A stretch of DNA of 64,000 nt, taken from contig CM060967.1 in the NCBI GenBank assembly GCA_030765045.1, forward strand, positions 23,623,784-23,687,783, given 5' to 3'. Source of the stretch: Tenodera sinensis (lineage: Eukaryota > Arthropoda > Insecta > Mantodea > Mantidae). The first letter of the stretch is position 1. The number at the start of each line of letters is the position of its first letter. Both the position numbers and the translations under genes were made by a program. Under the pieces are notes generated by a model. That model did no database searches. It saw only the letters and a list, made by a program, of their open reading frames with translations, and was not told the origin of the DNA. Positions 57,772 to 64,000 of this stretch are shown piece after piece.

Positions 57772-58526
57772 TAAAGCTACGTAGGCTTTCACGGCCGGCA
57801 TCTAAATTGTAGAATGTAGTATCTTCTGGGCTGTTATGCCGTGGTCTGCTGGAGATCTGTCTTCCAGACGTTTCGTTTACAACTGTGGTAAACGTCCTCA
57901 GTGGCGTTGTCGAAGTCTCCTCGTGGAAGGTATCACTGCGACTGATGTGTCGACTGTTTGTGGCGCTCCATTTATACCATGCGCAACGTGCGCTAATTGG
58001 CCCCATGCGTGTAGAGACGTGGTGGCTGGTGGAGGGGGTTCTATCTCTCTTATGCTGCTGGTCTCTTCTGATTGGCTTACCTTGCTTTCCTGCTTCTTAT
58101 GATGTTCTATGACCGGATGCCAGTTGCTGTTTAATCTTAAGGCCTCCTCCTTCTTATTAAAGCACCCTAACAACTTTAATAAGAAGGAGGAGGCCTTAAG
58201 ATTAAACAGCAACTGGCATCCGGTCATAGAACATCATAAGAAGCAGGAAAGCAAGGTAAGCCAATCAGAAGAGACCAGCAGCATAAGAGAGATAGAACCC
58301 CCTCCACCAGCCACCACGTCTCTGCACGCCCTGGGCCAATCAGCGCACGTTACGCATGGTATAAATGGAGCGCCACAAACAGTCGACACATCAGTCGCAG
58401 TGATACCTTCCACGAGGAGACTTGGACAACGCCAGTGAGGATGTTTACCGCAGTTGTAAACGAAACGTCTGGAAGACAGATCTCCAGCAGACCACGGCAT
58501 AACAGCCCGGAAGATACTACATTCTA
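57772..58526. mobile_element. Inverted dimer of a Penelope-like element 3' end
   Basis: Two arms, about 57805-58161 and 58172-58531, are inverted copies of one another around a 10-base centre. A 13-bp direct repeat CAATTAAAAAACA flanks the insert (57759-57771 and 58527-58539). The left border has GCTTTCACGGC (57785-57795). Each arm encodes outward the same tail, FNKKEEALRLNSNWHPVI, resembling the C-terminal end of Penelope-like polyproteins after the GIY-YIG domain. This is followed by a conserved 3' segment with CGAAACGTCTGGAAGACAGA. The overlapping 109-codon frames on both strands are copies of this region. Confidence 0.8.
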
Positions 58527-58573
58527 CAATTAAAAAACAAATAGGAGGCATTACTTATTGACCCACCCTCGTA

Positions 58574-59417
58574 ATTATAAAAGTTTTTGAGCTGTGTATT
58601 TTTTCATAATTACAAGATATAATACTTTGTTTTTATGGTAAATACAATAATTTACAGTTATATATGCAAATAAGATTATACTGTGTAAAGTATTGAATGA
58701 CAATCTTGAGAGCTGTTTGCTCAGTATATTCGCAAGTTGGATAGTGATTTAATGCTAATTTACTTGACATAAGTTTTCTAAAGAGCTGTAAAGCCAATTC
58801 AGCAATATTTTGAGTGAAAATTCTGGAATGAAAATGCAGGTTGTATGATATATTTCTGCCATTGGATTGAAGTTAAATTATGTTGGTATAACACCGTGAT
58901 TTTGGCTGAACTTGTCATGCAAATGCTTGTGGTTGTTAAGAAAGTGCTAATACTCATATTTAAAGCCAAGCATATTGCAGCTTATCTGGTTCTGGCATAA
59001 TCACATTGCTGAGAATTCATAACTTCAACTGAACATCACATTCAAGCAACAAATTTGGCCCAAGGAAAACCGAGAAGCACTAAGGCTAACAGATTATTAT
59101 TGCTAATGCCTGCACTTAACCACAATTTTATTTATATGTTTCTGCTGTTCATCGGAAATATTTAGTTTAAGAATCCCAAACAGTGATCTTCAAGACTCAA
59201 TCATGTTCAATTGTCTGGTGTGACATGCAAGTGCAGATTTGATTCTTATAGGTACAATTGATATAAAGTTATCACAGGGAAATAAAAAGTAATTATCAAA
59301 AGCATATCATTAGCATCATAGCAAAAATAGAGAAGAAAGCTATAATGCTGGAGAATTATTAATTATGTGTATATAAGCATTAATAAAATATTAAAAATTA
59401 TCTTTATGACTGATACA
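58574..59417. other. Unique AT-rich DNA, nothing recognised
   Basis: No gene or repeat is supported. Confidence 0.4.
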
Positions 59418-60507
59418 GGTGTTCCAAAAATCTGTCTTATAGGAAACAGAAAGTGAAAAACTTGAAGCAGCATTAATCTGTTGGAGGCAAATGAATTTAG
59501 ATGAAAAGGATGCCACAGCTGGAACATAAACTATGGAAGAGAAAGTTGAAATTACCTCAGGTCTCTCCCAATTGCAACATACAATGAATCTGTCATCTAA
59601 ATAAAGCCAAATCCAGACATGATCTCTGTGTGGAATCTTAATGCATCGATATTGGCAATTCTGTCATAGTCCTTGCTGAAGTGCAAGTAATCCTATCCTG
59701 TCAGTTTGAAATATGCATTAAAAATGTGCAATTCCCAAATGCTTGCACCATAATTAAGAAACAACACAACTCTCATGCTTATAAAGCTCACTTTGTATGG
59801 GAACTGTATAATGTGGACGCAAACCATCAAGCAAAATTCTGTGAAATGGTTATTAACAATGAGTTAAACAGAGTAGACACTGTTCAGTGATGAAGCATGC
59901 TTCCATTTAAATGGTCTTGTAAATTGTCGCAATATGGCCTACTGAGCACAAGATAATCTTGCATAACAGTATGTTCATATCCAAATAAATTACAGAATAA
60001 CAATGTGGTGTGAAATATGGTGTATAAAGCCATGATGCTAGGTTTCTTTGAAGGAGATGTCAACATTGAACAATACTTATAGCACCTAACAAATGTACTG
60101 GAAGAATATATTGACAGTATGGCATTGTCATTACAGTGGAGGTTCTGTTCTGATGAAGCTCCTCCATGGTTTACATGATGGGATTGGTTTGATGAGACAC
60201 TTCTTGGAAGATGGGTTGGTTGCAGAGGACCTGTGGAATGGACCCAGACGTCACACCCCTGCATTTATTTCTGTGGGGACACCTTTGATCTGATATGTAC
60301 ACAAGATGCCTACATTGAATTAACAATGTCAAAAAATTGCATCATTGCCTGCAGGATTTCAGAGAGGCACCTGTTTCAACAGTTCTTGTGGCAATGCACC
60401 TCCTACCAGGAAAAATCATAATATTATCAAATTGCCAAATTGCACTTTGAGACTTTAAACACATGCAAACATTTCTATGAGACTAGACTTTTTGTGTATC
60501 CTATATG
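59418..60507 (+). mobile_element. Decayed Tc1/IS630-like transposon
   Basis: The left end TACAGGTGTTCCAAAAATCT and the right end TTTTTGTGTATCCTATA form an imperfect inverted pair. The translation has DEACFHLNGLVNCRNMAY (the first-aspartate block) around 59885-59945. After many stops and shifts, LWNGPRRHTPAFISVGTPLI corresponds to the PPRSPDLTP..FFLWG block around 60230-60293. Earlier frames (59681-59890) cover the helical region. It belongs to the same broad group as the remnant at 19293 but is older. Confidence 0.7.
59681..60421 (+). pseudogene. Tc1/IS630-like transposase remnant
   Basis: Three broken frames (59681-59890, 60093-60293, 60233-60421) can be read in the order of the family's catalytic core. 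The first catalytic aspartate is visible in SDEACFHLNG. The second and third blocks are recognisable only by surrounding residues and contain stops. It is clearly inactive; I do not reconstruct it. Confidence 0.65.
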
Positions 60508-60509
60508 GT

Positions 60510-61310
60510 AGACATTCCCAGGGCAATTCATTAATGTTGGTAACATTGAACTGATTTTCTCAAGGTTATTGATTTTTATGTGGACATGGTTACTTTTATG
60601 TAAATCTCATAAACATGTATATATGTATTTAGATTTTTGGAATAAAATATTGAGATTGCTGGTGTTCATTGAGTTTATTTCCCATGTTTGATTTCATATT
60701 CTGTAAAGATGAACTTGACGACTAAATATTTTAATCTGTACTATAATGAAAAACCATTTTAAAAGGTTGACACAGGTTTAAAAAGCTCTTTGAGTTTCCA
60801 TTCAAACATTCTGCTTGATTTAATATCTATTTGCATACCTTTATACAAACGGGTTATAAGGTGTGTAATCAGCTATCAAGACAAAATTCTTCCAAGCTCT
60901 TGACTTAATATGTTTGAGCAACTGCTAGTTACACTTAGTCAAAGACAGATGTTTACTATGGGTATAACTCGCGCATTTGATTTGATTTTCATCCAGAGGA
61001 CAGCGAGCGAGCTGGGATCTTCTCTCTGTCCTTCTCTCTCCTTTATTAAATTACCATATCACTTGTATTGATGCAATATGCTGTGTGAAACATCTGCTCC
61101 CCCTCGACTTTCCTGTGTAGACACGTATGATAAACAGTCCAGTGATACGTGAGGTGACAAGTATCAAAGCTTTCATTTAAATATTTCAGTTTTCAAAATC
61201 ACATGCGCAAGCTATATCATTGAAAAGAAACTGATTGCACTCCTTGTTACTCTTTAGTGTCCGGCATTACAGATATATATATATATTAATTTAAGGTTGT
61301 TCATTCTTTT
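60510..61310. other. Unique AT-rich DNA
   Basis: No gene is supported. The end of this stretch (61286-61310) is one arm of an inverted repeat that brackets the following R1 copy. Confidence 0.4.
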
Positions 61311-62160
61311 TACTTTCTCTACTGGTAAGTAGAGGAAGTATTGTATTCCACCTAAAAATTTGATGTGGAGATTTCACCGGAAATATATGTTTTGAGACCC
61401 TCTGAATCCAAAAAAAAAAAGGATTTTTAGAAAAAGGTCCATATGTGTGTGTCTGTGTCTCTGTCAGTCAGTCTTTGGATGGCATAAATAAAAAACGAAA
61501 AGTCGGTTAAAAACCAAAGTTGGTATTTAAGTTTAATGACTTTCAAGGATGCGAGACGAAGATTTTGAAGAAAATAGCCCCACCCTAAACTACCCTTTAC
61601 ATGGAAAATTTTTTGAAAATTTCTATATTCTTGAAAATGGCTATAACAATTTTGATTAAAATGCAATATGTTTGATATTTTTATGACAAATGAAATGTAT
61701 ATCTTGAATTTTCTGAAGTCCTATTTACTCTGGATGATTTTTACATAACTGGTAAACCGTATGAGATAGAGCAAATCTTACTATACAAAAATTTAGATCT
61801 TGCTAATACACATAATTTATGTCTAAATAAATTTCTTCTAGAGTGAACCATTTTGGAGATATTGCTTGTTATTTGTGAGAGTTTTGGAGAACTTACACTT
61901 CTGTCAAATGGAACATCGCTATTCATTTTTTCATGTTAATCATGCAAAGAGAACGGAATTTGAAAGCTTCAAAAGATTTGACTATTGCTTAAAGCCTACT
62001 TGATTCCCACATTCCCACTGCACATGCAAGAAAACAAGCAATAAGATAATTTCCGTAAATGTTTATCTCAAGTAACACGAAGAAGATAAAGGAATAAGAG
62101 TTTGTACGGATGGTTAGTATAAGATTAGAGAAAGTCATATGAGTGCAACACGTCAGATTT
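61311..62160 (-). repeat. R1 dispersed repeat, full length
   Basis: Minus-strand copy bounded by TACTTTCTCTACTGGTAAGT and GTGCAACACGTCAGATTTT. An exact 25-bp inverted repeat flanks it at 61286-61310 and 62208-62232. Its CA seed is short (GTGTGTGTC), like the copy at 24588. Confidence 0.85.
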
Positions 62161-62234
62161 TCTTTCTTTTTTCTTCTCTGATATATATTGGAGGGGAAAA
62201 AAGAAAAAAAAGAATGAACAACCTTAAATTAAAA

Positions 62235-63015
62235 CTTACAATGTTAATACCAGATTCAAAATGCTCATCTCAGTAGATATAGTATCTAGAACTGAACTTT
62301 AGATAATGTAGAACTATAATTAGGTAGTCGTTTTAACACTTGATACTTAAATTCCTTGATATGAGTATATTTCTTTCGCATTTGTTCCGGTCCTCAGCTG
62401 TGAATCAACTGAAGTGTGCTTATGGTTTTATGGAAATATCTGGTGACAAAATAGAGATACTAAATTTGATCAGTCTGATGAAGCATTTGGTGAATTAATT
62501 CATTAAGGAACATTTGGGTTCTTAACTGATTTCTTACAAAACAATTCTTATTTAATTTTGTAAAACTGTGTTTACATATTTGCTTCCTCTACCATGTACA
62601 TACAGGCTATTAGGGATATAAGTGCAGATATTTTGATATATGGTATCTTGTTAAGCATTGATTTAAGAATGTCATTTTTTCCTTTTTCTAACATCTACTA
62701 CCTGATGTTTTTTGCATGGTTGTAACTGTGACTCAAAATGAGCAATGCTTGTCATATAGACTATGCATTTTGCTTCACACTTCAATGCATGACCTGCTGA
62801 CCTAGGTATTGCAAAGTATTGGCCTTGCAGAAAGCATTGGAATTCAGTTCTGGTACACAGTTTATCACGAGGCCAGTCCACTCTGTCTCATGACTTCTGT
62901 GCATATTCAGAGATACTAATCGACCCCAAAAGCATAACAAATGAAGCAAATATTGATGTAATATTGTTCATTACACTTGTCCTAAATTACCAATAAAAAT
63001 ATCTGCTGTTATACC
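62235..63015. other. Unique AT-rich DNA, nothing recognised
   Basis: No gene is supported. Confidence 0.4.
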
Positions 63016-63017
63016 CC

Positions 63018-63255
63018 TTACACTCTGTGTAGAAGGTAACAGGAAGTATTTCACACAAAAGATTTGGTATGGAGATTCCACCAAAAATATACGTTTTTCT
63101 TCAATCCCCGCCCAAATAAAAAATAAAGATATGGGGGAGAGAGAATGTGCGTATAGCTAAAAAAAAAAATAAAAAGTTAATTGAATACCAAATGCGTCTT
63201 TAAAGGATTCCACACAAAGGTTTATAAGAAAATCCCCCTCCCTCAAACTACTGTT
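63018..63255 (-). repeat. R1 dispersed repeat, diverged fragment
   Basis: Blocks GGAAGTATTTCACACAAAAG, GGAGATTCCACCAAAAATAT and AAAATCCCCCTCCCTCAAAC mark the right end of the family on the minus strand. Confidence 0.65.
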
Positions 63256-63266
63256 TAAATGAAATA

Positions 63267-63340
63267 CAGTAGTCCTACTAATTGGGACCGAGCCCCGTTT
63301 GGATTAGCGTAAATTCAGATTAGGTGGATTTTGATCAAAT
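63267..63340 (+). mobile_element. pogo-like left-end sequence (partial)
   Basis: CAGTAGTCCTACTAATTGGG followed by GTTTGGATTAGCGTAAATTC resembles the repeated ATTA-containing ends of pogo/Tigger-type elements. No matching right end is seen in the remaining sequence. Confidence 0.35.
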
Positions 63341-64000
63341 GACAATATATTGACCTTAAATGTTTGTGTTAAGTATTAAAATGATTGAAAGTAGGAAATT
63401 AGTACATTGTGCTGTAATTTATTTTGCAACTACATTCTGAGGTTCAAACTGTAATGTTTTTACAGGTACTGTTGGCGTTCACCTAGCTACTAATGATGTA
63501 ATGTTTGTGCGACGTTGACGAAACATTGCCTCTTCAAGTTGTTTCAGTGCATTGTGTCAAAAGATAACTGACTTCACTTCTTAAGTGTTGAAAGTTGCTC
63601 AGGAGAAATGTAGAGCTCATTGAAATGGAGAATTTGTGTCAAATTAATATTTTTGGTGTTAGTCATTTTCAAAGTATTTCATGTTGCAAGTTTAGACCTT
63701 TTCTTAGCATCAACCTCAAAGGCATGCTTCAAAATGTGCAATTCTTGCTCTTTGGCCCTTCCCTCTACATGTTCTTTCAAGGTTACAAAGAATAAAATTT
63801 TCAATGCTGTTTTAGCGTGTTCAAACAATTCCTAGGTAAATTTTTATTATGGATAACAGCAAGGACAGAAAAATTACTATATTTGCATAATAGTCATTAA
63901 TAGAAAAAGTTGTTTCAGCACCTACATAACATCAAGTGTTTTCACTCTTTTGCATATGTTGGCCTGGATACTTTATTTTGATTATGCGTGATTATTATAT
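63341..64000. other. Unique DNA to the window end
   Basis: Two overlapping frames of about 70 codons (63595-63835) are not recognised. Confidence 0.35.

Larger units (their letters stand above)
56880..58571 (+). mobile_element. Mariner element, internally deleted, with nested insert
   Basis: The terminal inverted repeats of 28 bases (56880-56907 and 58544-58571) differ at one position; the tips are CGAGGGTGGGTCAATAAGTA. TA flanks both sides (56878-56879 and 58572-58573), as expected for mariner. Remnants of the transposase frame lie at 57046-57297 and 57379-57699, with the middle of the gene deleted. The right end holds a 755-bp nested insertion, removed from the count of mariner sequence. 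Confidence 0.93.

Noticed and set aside
57898..58438. Two nearly identical 109-codon frames on opposite strands
   Set aside because: They are the two arms of the Penelope-type inverted dimer, not host genes.

Overview
This window is nuclear DNA of an animal, almost certainly an insect. It is AT-rich and intron-dominated, with GT-AG spliced exons and several tRNA-derived SINE families, plus mariner, Tc1-like, hAT-like and piggyBac-like DNA elements, Penelope-like elements and a non-LTR retrotransposon. A prolyl-hydroxylation motif of the form MRAPYIPM and the large repeat-filled introns suggest a big-genome insect, perhaps a polyneopteran such as a cockroach or stick insect. That last step is inference. 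No bacterial-style gene organisation is present.

The one host gene I can recognise firmly is the 3' half of a hypoxia-inducible factor alpha gene (HIF-1alpha; similar/sima in Drosophila) on the + strand. Five exons join in frame: 37396-37859, 39954-40237, 41612-41841, 45597-45787 and 50006-50295/50349. The first starts exactly after the PAS-B/PAC domain. The second carries the N-terminal oxygen-dependent degradation motif LTHLAP, the third carries the C-terminal one (LSMRAPYIPM), and the fifth carries a basic nuclear-localisation segment and the start of the C-terminal activation region. The bHLH and PAS exons were not found and probably lie upstream of the window. The true C-terminus is open: either a stop at 50347-50349 or splicing at 50296 to an exon I could not find.

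Regions 1-37 kb: mostly dispersed repeats separated by unique AT-rich DNA. The dominant repeat, here called family R1 (about 0.85 kb when complete), has more than 20 copies in both orientations, with a small hairpin at one end and an internal CA-repeat seed. Two promoter-like CpG-richer islands stand out. One near 1.88-2.05 kb has twin CACGTG boxes. The other, near 12.19-12.36 kb, has a TATA box, a short ORF resembling a signal peptide and a consensus splice donor. A degenerate LINE lies at 12.6-13.7 kb, a piggyBac-like palindrome at 29.8-30.6 kb and an hAT-like element at 35.3-36.7 kb.

Regions 37-64 kb: HIF exons and introns, then downstream DNA. Introns contain SINE tails, a 301-bp inverted-repeat element with an internal tRNA-like module, a Penelope-like GIY-YIG fragment, and an R1 copy with a 950-bp GACA/CA array. 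Downstream are a decayed mariner carrying a nested Penelope-type inverted dimer (56.88-58.57 kb), a decayed Tc1/IS630-like transposon (59.4-60.5 kb) and two more R1 copies.

I see no clear new defence, metabolic or signalling system. The most unusual things are the repeated TSKIF motif in the HIF linker, three Penelope-type inverted-arm insertions sharing a border motif, and the R1 family with its copy-specific satellite growth.
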